Below are positions 29,760 to 42,961 of a stretch of DNA of 64,000 nucleotides, in pieces; positions within the stretch are counted from its first letter, which is position 1, and each line of letters starts with the position of its first letter. Both the position numbers and the translations under genes were made by a program. Source of the DNA: Rhodocyclaceae bacterium (GTDB lineage Bacteria; Pseudomonadota; Gammaproteobacteria; Burkholderiales; CAIKXV01). The notes below the pieces were generated by a model, which saw only the letters and a program-made list of their open reading frames with translations, was not told the origin of the DNA and did no database searches. Where the stretch lies: contig JADCHX010000015.1 in the NCBI GenBank assembly GCA_020248265.1, positions 1-64,000 on the forward strand, read 5' to 3'.

Positions 29760-29824
29760 CGTGGCTCCGGAAATCTCTCGGTGGATGGAAGGGCAGTGGC
29801 GGTCGGGGGAAGGGCGGCCGGACG

Positions 29825-31018
29825 TCAGCGGTTTCGTACGAATGCGGCCAGCCGGGTGGCGGCCTCGACGCATTCGGCTACCGGTGCGACAAGCGCGGCC
29901 CGGACACGGCCGAGGCCTGGATTGATGCCGTGCGCTTCGCGCGCGAGGTAGCTGCCGGGCAGCACGGTGACGGCCTGGTCAAGGTAGAGATCGCGTGCGA
30001 AATCGGTATCGGCGCCCGGCGTCTCGAGCCACAGGTAGAAGCCGCCGTCCGGGCGCTGTACCGGCATCGCCGGGGCCAGCACCTCGATCACGGCATCGAA
30101 TTTCTCGCGGTACATGCGTCGGTTCTCGACCACGTGCGACTCGTCGTTCCACGCGGCGATGCTGGCAGCCTGCACGGTCGGGCTCATGGCGCAGCCATGA
30201 TAGGTGCGGTACAGCAGGAAGCGCTCGATGATCGTGGCATCGCCGGCGATCAGACCCGAGCGCATGCCGGGACAGTTGGAGCGCTTCGACAGGCTGCCGA
30301 GCACGACCAGCCGCGGGAAGTCGGTGCGCCCGAGCGCCACCGCCGCGCCCAGCCCGCCGAGCGGCGGCGCTGCGTCATCGAAGAAGATCTCTGAATAGCA
30401 CTCGTCGGACACGATCACGAAACCGTGGCGGTCGGACAGCGCGAACAACGCGCGCCAGTCGTCCAGCGTCAGCACTGCCCCGGCCGGATTGCCGGGCGAG
30501 CAGACGAAGAGCAGTTGAGTCCGGCTCCAGGTGTCCTCCGACAGTTGTCCGAGGTCGAGACGGAAGCCGTTGTCCTGCGTCTGATTGAGGAAGGCCGCGC
30601 GGGCACCGGCCAGCAGCGTGGCACCTTCGTAGATCTGGTAGAACGGATTCGGCGACACCACCAGTGGCGAAGCCCGCGTCCGGTCGACGATCGTCTGGGC
30701 GATCGCGAACAGTGCCTCCCGCGAGCCGTTGACCGGCAGCACCTGTGTCTTCCAGTCCAGCCCGGGCAGCCCGTGGCGCATCACGAGCCAGTCGGCCATC
30801 GAGCGACGCAGCGCCTCCGAGCCGGCCGTGGCCGGGTAGGTCGCCAGGCCGTCCAGGTTCGCGGTGATGGCTGCGCGGATGCGCTCCGGTGTCGGATGCT
30901 TCGGTTCGCCGATGCCCAGACTGATCGGGCGCAGGGCCGGGTTCGGCACGACGCTGCCGAACAGACTGGCGAGGCGCTGGAATGGATACGGTTGGAGCAG
31001 ATCCAGATCGGGATTCAA
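29825..31018 (-). CDS. dapC: Succinyldiaminopimelate transaminase
   Basis: This 397-residue fold-type I, PLP-dependent aminotransferase converts N-succinyl-2-amino-6-ketopimelate with glutamate. The PLP lysine is in [24 protein letters not shown] and [16 protein letters not shown] are the other cofactor-contact segments. Together with dapD and dapE on the same strand this completes the succinylase branch of the pathway. It is the first gene of the dap operon. Confidence 0.95.
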   Translation of the reverse strand: MNPDLDLLQPYPFQRLASLFGSVVPNPALRPISLGIGEPKHPTPERIRAAITANLDGLATYPATAGSEALRRSMADWLVMRHGLPGLDWKTQVLPVNGSREALFAIAQTIVDRTRASPLVVSPNPFYQIYEGATLLAGARAAFLNQTQDNGFRLDLGQLSEDTWSRTQLLFVCSPGNPAGAVLTLDDWRALFALSDRHGFVIVSDECYSEIFFDDAAPPLGGLGAAVALGRTDFPRLVVLGSLSKRSNCPGMRSGLIAGDATIIERFLLYRTYHGCAMSPTVQAASIAAWNDESHVVENRRMYREKFDAVIEVLAPAMPVQRPDGGFYLWLETPGADTDFARDLYLDQAVTVLPGSYLAREAHGINPGLGRVRAALVAPVAECVEAATRLAAFVRNR

Positions 31019-31129
31019 GTCGGGCGGTGGCCGGGCGGCCGGCAGGCGGTCGCCCGGCCCTTGGAAGGGCGAGGCGCGAGTATATCGCCGGGGCGGCCGG
31101 CGGCTGCTGCCGATGCGCTCAGGTACGGT

Positions 31130-31711
31130 TCACGCCGCGCCGAAATCTCCGTGCGCGCGGCGGATTGCCCTGCGATGCAGGATGAACACACAGCGTTCAT
31201 AGGCATCGCGCGTCGCCTCCGGCATCGGGGCCAGCGTCGCAAGCACGCGGACCGCAGCCGCGCCGGGCGCTGCCACCGGCGCATCCGGATGACGGGCTAG
31301 CGTGGCCGGCAGGCACGCGGTGACCGGGTGCCCGGTGGCCACCCGCACCTCGACCACCACCACCGTACCGTCGGGGGGCGGCACGGGTTCGTCCCATTCG
31401 ACAGAGCCGGCGGTGAAGCGGGCATCGCAGTACAGAAATTCACTGCGTCCGCCGTCGGACGCGGCCGGATCGATCGCGGCCGACAGGCGGTCGAGGGTCA
31501 CCAGCAGCAGGTCGATCTTCGCTTCGACACGGTCCGGCGGCAGCCCGTCAGGCGCCGCACCCTCCGCGTCCAGGCAGGCGGCCAGTGCCCGGACGCTCGC
31601 GGCACATTCGGCGTGCAGCTGCGCCGCGCCCGCGCGCCCGCCGATGCGCCAGCGCAGGGCCACCGCAGCGGTGGCCGACAGCGATGCGTGCTCAGGTGCG
31701 TCCTCGCGCAT
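31130..31711 (-). CDS. Atypical PilZ-like domain protein (candidate c-di-GMP-related)
   Basis: This is a 193-residue soluble protein. The layout AKIDLLLVTLDRL, then a beta-rich part (GTVVVVEVRVAT), and a C-terminal YERCVFILHRRAIRRAHG, resembles the tPilZ family, in which a PilZ-like barrel is joined to a dimerising helix. The classical c-di-GMP motif RxxxR/DxSxxG is not obvious, so ligand binding is open. I chose ATG 31711, 14 bases after the queF stop; an alternative at 31789 would overlap queF by 64 bases. No ribosome-binding site is strong. It lies between queF and the dap operon on the same strand. Confidence 0.6.
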   Translation of the reverse strand: MREDAPEHASLSATAAVALRWRIGGRAGAAQLHAECAASVRALAACLDAEGAAPDGLPPDRVEAKIDLLLVTLDRLSAAIDPAASDGGRSEFLYCDARFTAGSVEWDEPVPPPDGTVVVVEVRVATGHPVTACLPATLARHPDAPVAAPGAAAVRVLATLAPMPEATRDAYERCVFILHRRAIRRAHGDFGAA

Positions 31712-31725
31712 CGTCGACTGCGGCG

Positions 31726-32199
31726 TCAGCCGCGCACGCTCTGCTGCGAGTCGAGCGCTTCGAGCACGACCGGCACCGGCGGTTTCCACCCGGCCTTGCG
31801 ATGTTCGGCGACCACCGTCGTGAAGACCCCGCCGCGGACGAAGAATTTCGCCTTGAGCCGCATGAAGCGCGGGCGGGTCGCGCGCACGAGGTCGTCGAGG
31901 ATACGGTGCGTCACCGCTTCATGGAACGCGCCCTGGTCACGGTACGACCAGACATAGAGCTTGAGGCTCTTGAGTTCGACGCACAGCCGGTCCGGGACGT
32001 AGTCGAGTACCAGCGTCGCGAAGTCGGGCTGGCCGGTCTTCGGGCACAGGCAGGTGAACTCCGGGATTTCCATGTGTACGCGCAGGTCGCGCGAGGGCGC
32101 CGGGTTCGGGAAGGTCTCGAGGTCGCGGGACGGTCCCGCGACAGGGGCGGGACGGGCATCGGCGGCAGGGCCGCCGGCACTCTTGGATCGTGCGGGCAT
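31726..32199 (-). CDS. queF: NADPH-dependent 7-cyano-7-deazaguanine reductase
   Basis: This enzyme reduces preQ0 to preQ1 in queuosine synthesis for tRNA wobble positions. At 157 residues it is the short, type I QueF. The catalytic cysteine is Cys52 in [16 protein letters not shown], with Asp59 as the proton donor. The NADPH/QueF signature ELKSLKLY is at 75-82, and His93/Glu94 bind the substrate. The Arg/Pro-rich first 25 residues are extra. It is divergent from the Bug gene at 32415 and upstream of the PilZ-like gene. Confidence 0.95.
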   Translation of the reverse strand: MPARSKSAGGPAADARPAPVAGPSRDLETFPNPAPSRDLRVHMEIPEFTCLCPKTGQPDFATLVLDYVPDRLCVELKSLKLYVWSYRDQGAFHEAVTHRILDDLVRATRPRFMRLKAKFFVRGGVFTTVVAEHRKAGWKPPVPVVLEALDSQQSVRG

Positions 32200-32414
32200 G
32201 AGGGATTCTGCGGGAGTGGCGGGATGGGCGGCGGGCGTCGGCCTGCGGTAGTTGAGTATAGCGGCGGGCGCTCCGGGTGCCCGCGCGGGGGCGGCTGGCC
32301 AATCCGGAAGGCGGGGCTGGAGCCAGCGCTGCCGAGGCGGTATTCTGACGGCCCGCGCGCGAAGGGCCGGCTGCAGATCGGACGGCGCACCGGGATTCCA
32401 TGGAGGAGTGCCAC

Positions 32415-33389
32415 ATGAATCGGTTTCGCCTGTCCGTACTAACCGTCGCGGCCTGCCTGCCGCTGTCAGCCTGGGGCGCGGATGACCCGTTCCCGGTACG
32501 GCCGGTGACCATCGTCAACCCGAACGCGCCGGGCGGCTTCGTCGATATCGTCGCGCGCGGCCTGGCGGCCTCGATGCAACGGCAATGGCGCCAGCCGGTG
32601 CTGGTGGTGAACCGGCCGGGTGCCGCCTCGGCGGTGGGCACGATGGCGGTAGCCAACGCCACCCCGGACGGATACACCCTGCTGCTGCAGTCGCCCGCGT
32701 TCGCGGCGATCCCGGCGATCGACGAGGTGTTCCAGCGCGCGCCGGGCTACCAGTTGTCGCAGTTCGTACCACTGGCGCAGATCACCGCCGACCCGGCGAT
32801 GCTGCTGGTTAATCCGTCGTTGCCGGTACGCACCGTGAAGGAGTTCGTGGCACTGGCCAAGGCCAGGCCGGCGGACTTCCTTGTCTCCTCGTCGGGCACC
32901 TACGGCACCACGCACCTGCCGATCGCGATCCTCGAGCAGGCCGCCGGTATCAAGCTGCGCCACGTTCCGTATACCGGCGGTGCGCCTGCAATCGCGGCGG
33001 TGGTCGGTGGCCATGCGACCGCGGTCGCCTCGGCGCCGAGCGTGGCCATGCCGCAGGTGAAGGGCGGCCGGGTGCGCGCGATCGCCCAGTGGGGCGGGGC
33101 GCGGATCCCTGCCTTCCCGGACGTGCCGACCTTCCGCGAAAGCGGCATCGACATCGAGTTCACCCTCTGGACCGCGCTGTTCGCGCCGGCGAAGACGCCG
33201 CCCTCGACCCTCAAGATCCTGCAGGACGCGGTACGTGCGTCGGCGCAGGACGAAGAGTTCCGCAATGCGATGGCCCGCTCGCTGTCGACGGTTGCCTACA
33301 TGGAGGGCGCCGAGTACGCGGCTGCGTGGCAGCGCGAGGTGAAGCGGATCCAGGCTTCGGTACGGTTCATCGGCCGCACCGACGAGTGA
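32415..33389 (+). CDS. Bug-family solute-binding protein (second, orphan)
   Basis: This 324-residue periplasmic receptor has a signal peptide ([20 protein letters not shown], cleavage before ADDPFP). The mature part contains [28 protein letters not shown], the Bug/TctC core, and NVGGxP-type central features ([19 protein letters not shown]). The ATG at 32415 has GGAGG nine bases upstream; a second ATG five codons earlier is less well placed. No permease gene is adjacent. It faces a VOC gene convergently, and may bind an aromatic or carboxylic compound for another system or a sensor. Confidence 0.9.
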   Translation: MNRFRLSVLTVAACLPLSAWGADDPFPVRPVTIVNPNAPGGFVDIVARGLAASMQRQWRQPVLVVNRPGAASAVGTMAVANATPDGYTLLLQSPAFAAIPAIDEVFQRAPGYQLSQFVPLAQITADPAMLLVNPSLPVRTVKEFVALAKARPADFLVSSSGTYGTTHLPIAILEQAAGIKLRHVPYTGGAPAIAAVVGGHATAVASAPSVAMPQVKGGRVRAIAQWGGARIPAFPDVPTFRESGIDIEFTLWTALFAPAKTPPSTLKILQDAVRASAQDEEFRNAMARSLSTVAYMEGAEYAAAWQREVKRIQASVRFIGRTDE

Positions 33390-33400
33390 ACGGCCGCGGG

Positions 33401-33829
33401 TCAGGTGCTGCGGCCGCTGGTGGCATCGACCGCGACGCCGCCGGCGATGTCGGTGGCCGCCTCGTCGCCGGAGAAGATCAGCTCGATCTCGGCGCCGTCG
33501 GGATCGCGGAAGAACACTTGAACCAGATTGCGGTCGGGCACCGCGAAGGACTGGTTGCGGATGCCCAGCCGGTCGAGCGTCGCGCGAGTGGCCGCGAGGC
33601 CCGAGGCGCGGAACGCCACGTGATCGTAGGCGTCGCGCTTGCTCGAATCGGGCACCCGGGCGGTGGAGATGTGCAGGATCGCGTGGTCGCCGAGGTACAT
33701 CCAGGCGCCCGGCCGGCCGAAGGGCGGGCGGGCGCCGTCGCGCAGGCCGACCACCTCGGCGTAGAACCGCCGCGCCCGATCGAGATCGGCGGTACAGATA
33801 TTGTAGTGGTCCAGTGCTTCGATCGGCAT
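33401..33829 (-). CDS. VOC-family (glyoxalase/dioxygenase-like) metalloprotein
   Basis: This 142-residue vicinal-oxygen-chelate fold protein starts PIEALDHYNICTADLDRARRFYAEVVGLRDG, with the metal-binding His at position 8. The second module has DHVAFRASGL and the C-terminal metal Glu in GAEIELIF. It could be a glyoxalase-, bleomycin-resistance- or ring-cleavage-type protein. Neighbours give no substrate. The gene is divergent from smc. Confidence 0.85.
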   Translation of the reverse strand: MPIEALDHYNICTADLDRARRFYAEVVGLRDGARPPFGRPGAWMYLGDHAILHISTARVPDSSKRDAYDHVAFRASGLAATRATLDRLGIRNQSFAVPDRNLVQVFFRDPDGAEIELIFSGDEAATDIAGGVAVDATSGRST

Positions 33830-33954
33830 GTCGCTGATCCTCGAAAGGCGAGCAACGCAGTGTCCGACGATCGATCCCGACGGTCAAGCCGCCTGCCGGG
33901 TTGCCTTCGGCTAAACTCACGGGTTACTCCCATCAGACCGTCGAAGCTACCTAA

Positions 33955-36900
33955 GTGCGCCTGACCGAAATACGCCTGTCCGGATTCAAGTCGTTCGTCG
34001 ATCCCACGCAGATCCGCCTGCCCGGGCAGATCGTCGGCGTGGTCGGCCCGAACGGCTGCGGCAAGTCGAACGTGATCGACGCAACCCGCTGGGTGCTCGG
34101 CGAATCTTCCGCGCGCCACCTGCGCGGCGAGACCATGCAGGACGTGATCTTCGCCGGCTCGGCCACCCGCAAGCCGGCGAACCGTGCGAGCGTCGAACTC
34201 GTGTTCGACAACAGCCTCGGCAAGGCCGGCGGGCAGTGGGCGAGCTATGCCGAATTGTCGATCAAGCGGGTGCTCGAGCGGGACGGCGACTCGGCCTACT
34301 ACATCAACAACCAGCATGTGCGTCGGCGCGATGTTGCCGACGTTTTCCTCGGCACCGGTCTCGGCGGCCGCGGCTACGCGATCATCGAGCAAGGCACCAT
34401 TTCGCGCATCATCGATGCCAAGCCGGAGGAACTGCGCGTCTTCCTTGAAGAGGCTGCCGGGGTGTCGCGCTATCGGGAGCGCCGCCGCGAGACCGAGAAC
34501 CGGCTTTCCGACGCGCGCCAGAACCTGGCGCGCGTGGATGACATCCGGCTCGAGCTGGAGCGGCAGATCGAGCGGCTCACCTCGCAGGCCGCAGTCGCCG
34601 CACAGTTCCAGCAGCTTACGACCGAACTCACGTCGGCGCAGGACCTGCTCTGGTACCTGCGCCGCAGCGAGGCGAGCGCTTTGCGCGAGCGCCAGCAGCG
34701 CGAAGTCGAGCGGCTGTCGATCGAACTCGAGACCGAGACCGCGCGACTGCGCGAGGTCGAGAAGCGTCTCGCCGCGACGCGCGACGAGCAGCAGCTCGCC
34801 AACGATGCCACGCGCGTGGCGCAGGGCGAACTGTACGAGTCGAACGCGGAAGTGGCCCGCCTCGAACAGCAGCTCGCCCACCTGCGCGATACGCGCTCGC
34901 GCGTCGAGAGCCAACTGGTGCAGGCGCGCGCGCGCCTCGAGCAGACTGGCGAGCGCCGCGATGGTCTGATTGCCAGTCTCGCCCAATGGCAGGGCGATGC
35001 GAAGTCGCTCGAGGCTCAGGCGGACACTGCGCGCGCCAACGCCGAGCACGAATCCGCACTGCTGCCGCAGTCGGAGGCGGCGGCACGCGATGCCCATGCA
35101 CGCGTGCGCGAGGCAGAGCGCGCGCTGGCGCAGGCCGAGCAGCTCTGGCAGGTCGAAGAGACCCGCCGCGGTTCGTCCCAGCGGCTGGCCGAACAGCTTG
35201 GCCAGCGGGCTCAGCGGCTGGCGGCCGAGCGCGCCGGGCTGCAGCCGCCCGATCGCGAGGCACTGGCGGCGATGCAGGAAGCCGTGGCGGCGCTCGGTGC
35301 CCAGCTCGCCGAGATGCGGGCCGGCGCTTCGTCGGCCGAGCAGACGCTGGCGCAGGGCGAGATCGCCGCGCGCGAGGCGCAGTCGGCCGTCGACGGGGCG
35401 AACCGCGAACTTACCAGGGTGCAGGCGCGGCGCGATGCCCTGGAGCAATTGCAGAGTCGGTTGGCCAATGCACAGGCCACGCGCGACTGGGCGGCCCGGC
35501 ACGGGCTGGCCAATGCGCGTCGCCTCTGGCAGGGGCTGCGCATAGAGGAGGGCTGGGAAAATGCGCTCGAAGCGGTGCTGCGTGAGCGTCTGAATGCATT
35601 CGCGGTCGAGCGCATCGATGCCGGTGCGGGCTGGCTGGGCGACATGCCGGGCGCCAAGGTCGCGGTGTACGAGCTTTCCGCTGGCGCTGCCACTACCGGG
35701 TCACTTGGCGTGCTCGGCCGTCCGCTGCGCGAACTGGTGAGCTGCGAGGATGCGCGTACCGAGCCGGTGCTGGGCGACTGGCTGAGCCAGGTCTTTATCG
35801 CGGCGACCCTCGACGAGGGCATGCGGCTGCGCGAGCGGTTGCCCGCCGGCGCGATGATGGTTACCCGCGAAGGTCATCTGCTCAGCCGCTCCAGTGTCGT
35901 GTTCTACGCCCCCGATTCCGAAGTGCATGGCGTGCTGGCCCGCCAGCGCGAGATCGAGGCGCTGGCGGCGCAGATCGAGACGATGTCCGGTCAGTTGTCG
36001 GATGCGCGTGGCCGCCACATCGAGGCCACCGAAGGGGTGGCGCGTGCGCGCCGTGACCTCGCCGACAAGCGCCGGCTGGCCGATGAACTGCGGCAGAACC
36101 AGCACGCTTCGCAGATGCATCTGGTGCGCCAGACCGAACAGGCCGACCGCGTCGAGCAGCGCATCGCGCAGATCGACCGCGAGTCGACCGAGATCGAGAC
36201 CGAGCGCGCGGCCGAGGTCACTCGCCTGGCCGAAACCGACCAGAACCTGCAACGCTTTGCCGAGCAGCTGCAGTCGATCGGCGCCCAACTCGCTACCACG
36301 CGCTCGGACGCAGGCCGGGCGCAGGGGCAGCTGTCGCGGGCGCGCGACTCTGCGCAGCAGGCGACCCAGGCGGTGCAGCAGCTGCGCTACCGCATGGAGT
36401 CCGCGCAGTCGAGGATCCGGGACGGCGAGAACGCGGTGGCCGTCAGCGAACGCGAACTGGCCGGGCTCGTCGCTGAAGTCGATCGGCTGGCGGCCGAGGC
36501 GCAGCAGTTCGAAGAAGCACCGATCGTCGAAGCCTTGCAGGCCGCCCTCTCGGCCCGTGAAGTGCGCGAGGCCGCGATGTCGGCTGCGCGCAACACCTTG
36601 TCAGGGCTCGAATCGCAGCTGCGCAGCATCGACGAGGAGCGCCTGACTTCCGAGCAGAAGCACGAGCCGCTGCGCAATGCGATCGGCGAGGCGAAGCTGA
36701 AGGAGCAGGAGGCGCGGCTTACCGAGGAACAGTTCGCCGCCAAGCTGGTCGAGTCGGGCGCCGACGAGGCCGCGCTGGCGGCGCGGGCCGAGGACGGGCC
36801 GCGCCCGCGGACGCTGGCCGGCGAGATCAATCGCCTGCAGGCCGAGATCAACGCGCTCGGTGCGGTGAACCTGGCAGCGCTCGAGGAACTCGGTGGGGCG

Positions 36901-37479
36901 ACCGAGAAGAAGAACGCCCTCGACGCGCAGGCAGCCGACCTGAACGAGGCGATCGGCACGCTCGAGACCGCGATCCGGCGCATCGACAAGGAAACCCGCG
37001 AGCGCCTGATGGCGACCTTCGCCGAGGCCAATGGTCACCTCGCCAGGATGTTCCCGGCGCTGTTCGGTGGCGGCCATGCCGAACTGGTGCTCACCGGCGA
37101 AGAGATCCTCGACAGTGGCGTCCAGATCTTCGCCCGCCCACCGGGCAAGAAGAATGCGTCGATCCAGCTCCTGTCCGGCGGTGAGAAGGCGCTGACCGCG
37201 ATGTCGCTGGTTTTTTCGCTGTTCCAGCTCAATCCCGCCCCGTTCTGCCTGCTCGACGAGGTCGATGCGCCGCTCGACGACACGAACACCGAACGCTTCC
37301 GCAACCTGCTCACCAAGATGTCCGAGCACACCCAGTTCCTGTTCATCTCGCACAACAAGATCACGATGGAAGGTGCACACCAGCTCGTCGGGGTGACGAT
37401 GCAGGAGCAGGGCGTATCGCGGGTGGTGACCGTCGACATGGAGCAGGCGATGCGTCTCACCGAAGATCAGGCAGCGTGA
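33955..37479 (+). CDS. smc: Chromosome partition protein SMC
   Basis: This 1174-residue SMC ATPase condenses and segregates the chromosome. The N-terminal Walker A is GPNGCGKSN (31-39). Two long coiled coils flank a hinge near residues 510-650, and the C-terminal signature LLSGGEKALTAMSLVFSLFQ with LLDEVDAPLDDTN closes the ATP site. The GTG start puts the motif at the standard distance. It heads an smc-zipA-ligA operon, with only 9 bases to zipA. Confidence 0.96.
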   Translation: MRLTEIRLSGFKSFVDPTQIRLPGQIVGVVGPNGCGKSNVIDATRWVLGESSARHLRGETMQDVIFAGSATRKPANRASVELVFDNSLGKAGGQWASYAELSIKRVLERDGDSAYYINNQHVRRRDVADVFLGTGLGGRGYAIIEQGTISRIIDAKPEELRVFLEEAAGVSRYRERRRETENRLSDARQNLARVDDIRLELERQIERLTSQAAVAAQFQQLTTELTSAQDLLWYLRRSEASALRERQQREVERLSIELETETARLREVEKRLAATRDEQQLANDATRVAQGELYESNAEVARLEQQLAHLRDTRSRVESQLVQARARLEQTGERRDGLIASLAQWQGDAKSLEAQADTARANAEHESALLPQSEAAARDAHARVREAERALAQAEQLWQVEETRRGSSQRLAEQLGQRAQRLAAERAGLQPPDREALAAMQEAVAALGAQLAEMRAGASSAEQTLAQGEIAAREAQSAVDGANRELTRVQARRDALEQLQSRLANAQATRDWAARHGLANARRLWQGLRIEEGWENALEAVLRERLNAFAVERIDAGAGWLGDMPGAKVAVYELSAGAATTGSLGVLGRPLRELVSCEDARTEPVLGDWLSQVFIAATLDEGMRLRERLPAGAMMVTREGHLLSRSSVVFYAPDSEVHGVLARQREIEALAAQIETMSGQLSDARGRHIEATEGVARARRDLADKRRLADELRQNQHASQMHLVRQTEQADRVEQRIAQIDRESTEIETERAAEVTRLAETDQNLQRFAEQLQSIGAQLATTRSDAGRAQGQLSRARDSAQQATQAVQQLRYRMESAQSRIRDGENAVAVSERELAGLVAEVDRLAAEAQQFEEAPIVEALQAALSAREVREAAMSAARNTLSGLESQLRSIDEERLTSEQKHEPLRNAIGEAKLKEQEARLTEEQFAAKLVESGADEAALAARAEDGPRPRTLAGEINRLQAEINALGAVNLAALEELGGATEKKNALDAQAADLNEAIGTLETAIRRIDKETRERLMATFAEANGHLARMFPALFGGGHAELVLTGEEILDSGVQIFARPPGKKNASIQLLSGGEKALTAMSLVFSLFQLNPAPFCLLDEVDAPLDDTNTERFRNLLTKMSEHTQFLFISHNKITMEGAHQLVGVTMQEQGVSRVVTVDMEQAMRLTEDQAA

Positions 37480-37488
37480 CCGATACCG

Positions 37489-40861
<3,373 letters not shown>

Positions 40862-40907
40862 GTCGCCGTGGCCGATCGAATAGACTGGAAACGACCATGA
40901 GCAAGCG

Positions 40908-41459
40908 ATGATCGACCGAACGCAGGCCTGGAACATCCTCGAAGCCGCCGAGCTGCTTCATGGCGAGGCCGAGATCGCGCAGGCGATCGACCGTGTGGCT
41001 GTGCAGATCGTCGCGCGGCTCCGCGATACCGAACCGCTGGTACTGGCGGTGATGGGTGGTGGCGTCGTTTTCGCGGGGCAACTGCTGCCGCGCCTGCGCT
41101 TCCCGCTGGAGTTCGACTTCATCCACGTGACGCGCTATCGCGGCGGTACCACCGGCGGCGAGGTCCGCTGGCCAGTCGCACCGCACGTACCGCTGAAGGA
41201 CCGCACGGTCCTGGTGGTCGACGACATCCTGGACGAAGGGCGCACGCTGGCGGCGGTGCGCGAGCGGTTCCTGTCCGAGGGCGTGCGCGCGTTCCACAGT
41301 GCCGTGCTCTGCGAGAAGCTGCTGCAGCAGGAGAAGCCCGTGCGCGCCGACTATGTCGGCGTGACGGTTCCCGACCGTTATGTGTTCGGCTGCGGCATGG
41401 ACGTCAACGGCGCCTGGCGCAACCTGCCGGGGATCTACGCGGTCGGCCGGCAGCCTTGA
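40908..41459 (+). CDS. hpt: Hypoxanthine-guanine phosphoribosyltransferase
   Basis: This 183-residue enzyme salvages hypoxanthine or guanine to IMP or GMP with PRPP. The PRPP-binding motif is VLVVDDILDEGRTL, and the substrate loop regions FIHVTRYRGG and YVFGCGMDVNGAWRNLPGIY are of the hypoxanthine type. It overlaps the next gene by four bases (TTGA). Its product fits the MTIP gene two positions downstream, which releases hypoxanthine. Confidence 0.94.
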   Translation: MIDRTQAWNILEAAELLHGEAEIAQAIDRVAVQIVARLRDTEPLVLAVMGGGVVFAGQLLPRLRFPLEFDFIHVTRYRGGTTGGEVRWPVAPHVPLKDRTVLVVDDILDEGRTLAAVRERFLSEGVRAFHSAVLCEKLLQQEKPVRADYVGVTVPDRYVFGCGMDVNGAWRNLPGIYAVGRQP

Positions 41460-42190
41460 AGACGATCGGCCTTCTCGGCGGGACCAGCTGGCCCTCAACC
41501 GTGATCTACTACCGACTCCTGAACGAACTCGCCCAGGAACGGTTCGGCGGCCACCACTCCGCGCGGCTGCTCGTGCACAGCATCGATTACCACGATATCC
41601 GCAGCCGTTATCCGGGTGACGGCGTTCCGCCCGAGGCATTCGACGGCATCGCACCGTTGCTCGAGGCCGAACTGCGCGCACTGGCGGCCTGCCGGCCCGG
41701 CTGCATCATCCTCGGCAACAACACGCTTCACAAGTCGCTGGATACCTTTGTCGACCGGCTGGCGCTGCCGATGCCGCTGTTCCACATCGTCGACGAGACG
41801 GCCCACGTGGCCCGGGCTGCGGGGTATCGCCGGGTGCTCCTGCTCGCCACCCGCTTCACGATGGAAGACGGCTTCTTCGCGCGGCGCCTGGCGGCGCACG
41901 GCATCGAGGCGGTGGTTCCGGATGTTCCCGACCGTGCCGAGGTGCAGGCGATCCAGGCACCGCTTGCGCGCGGCGAATGGCTGGACGAGTACCAGGACCG
42001 CCTGCTGCGCGTCGTCGATCGCCATGCTTCGCTCGATGCGGTGGTACTTGGATGCACCGAACTGCCACTGGCCATGAAGCCGGAGGCTTCCGCGCTGCCG
42101 GTGCTCGATACCGTGCGCATACAGTGCGAGCGCGCGTTCGACTGGGCGGTCGAAGGGCGTGCGCCGTCCACCCCCGCTTCTGCGTACTGA
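41456..42190 (+). CDS. Aspartate/glutamate racemase-family protein with one catalytic cysteine replaced
   Basis: This 244-residue protein has the Asp/Glu/hydantoin racemase fold. The family N-terminus is visible (GLLGGTSWPSTVIYYRLLNE) and the second catalytic cysteine is Cys200 in VVLGCTELPL. The first motif, normally CTNTMH, reads LGNNTLHK, so the usual first catalytic cysteine is Gly87. A two-base racemisation would be impaired; single-sided or other chemistry is possible. The start is TTG, overlapping the hpt stop. It sits between hpt and MTIP. Confidence 0.85.
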   Translation: MKTIGLLGGTSWPSTVIYYRLLNELAQERFGGHHSARLLVHSIDYHDIRSRYPGDGVPPEAFDGIAPLLEAELRALAACRPGCIILGNNTLHKSLDTFVDRLALPMPLFHIVDETAHVARAAGYRRVLLLATRFTMEDGFFARRLAAHGIEAVVPDVPDRAEVQAIQAPLARGEWLDEYQDRLLRVVDRHASLDAVVLGCTELPLAMKPEASALPVLDTVRIQCERAFDWAVEGRAPSTPASAY

Positions 42191-42214
42191 CACGCTCCGG
42201 AACAAAGGACTCAC

Positions 42215-42961
42215 ATGCTCGCGATCATCGGAGGCTCCGGCCTCGGGAAGCTTGCCACGATCGAGGCGCCGCACCGGCGCGTGGTGCGCACACCCTATGG
42301 CGAACCCTCGGGCGCACTGACGTTCGGGCGCCTGTGCGGGCGCGACGTGGTGTTCCTGCCGCGCCACGGACATGGCCACACGATCGCGCCGCACGAGGTC
42401 AACTACCGCGCGAACATCTGGGCACTGCGCGAGGAGAACGTAGACGCGATCATTTCCGTTGCATCCGTCGGTGGCATCCGCGCAGACCTGGCGCCAGGCG
42501 TGCTCGCGGTACCGCACCAGATCATCGACTACACGCACGGCCGCCGCGGAACCTTCTTCGAGGGACCCGATCAGCCCGTCACGCATGTCGACTTCACCGA
42601 GCCCTACTGCCCGCAGCTGCGGGCGAGCCTGCTGGCAGCAGCGGCAGCCGCAGGCGAAGCGATGATTGCGGACGGTGTCTATGCGGTAACGCAGGGGCCG
42701 CGGCTGGAGACCGCTGCCGAGATCGACCGGCTCGAGCGCGACGGCGCCGACATGGTCGGCATGACCGGAATGCCCGAGGCCGCGCTGGCGCGCGAGCTCG
42801 GGCTTTCCTATGCGGCTCTCGCCGTGGTGGCCAACTTCGCCGCCGGCCGCGGCAACAGTGCGCATGCGATCGACTTGCACATCATCGGTGGCGTGCTTTC
42901 GGTGGCCATGCAGCGGGTCCAGCATATCCTCGACCGATGCGTGGAATGCCATGGTTCGTGA
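42215..42961 (+). CDS. S-methyl-5'-thioinosine phosphorylase
   Basis: This 248-residue trimeric nucleoside phosphorylase splits S-methyl-5'-thioinosine into hypoxanthine and 5-methylthioribose-1-phosphate. The phosphate-binding start IIGGSGL and [20 protein letters not shown], and [10 protein letters not shown], are shared with MTAP. The purine-binding loop reads [15 protein letters not shown] has Asp where the 6-amino group is bound, so Asn here suggests a 6-oxopurine substrate. With hpt it forms an MTA-derived hypoxanthine-to-IMP route. The def start lies within its last 11 bases. Confidence 0.88.
   Translation: MLAIIGGSGLGKLATIEAPHRRVVRTPYGEPSGALTFGRLCGRDVVFLPRHGHGHTIAPHEVNYRANIWALREENVDAIISVASVGGIRADLAPGVLAVPHQIIDYTHGRRGTFFEGPDQPVTHVDFTEPYCPQLRASLLAAAAAAGEAMIADGVYAVTQGPRLETAAEIDRLERDGADMVGMTGMPEAALARELGLSYAALAVVANFAAGRGNSAHAIDLHIIGGVLSVAMQRVQHILDRCVECHGS

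Noticed and set aside
33391-33416. CGGCCGC/GCGGCCG hairpin at the convergent Bug/VOC junction as a terminator
   Set aside because: It has a long loop and no T-run and partly lies in the VOC coding end; too weak to annotate.
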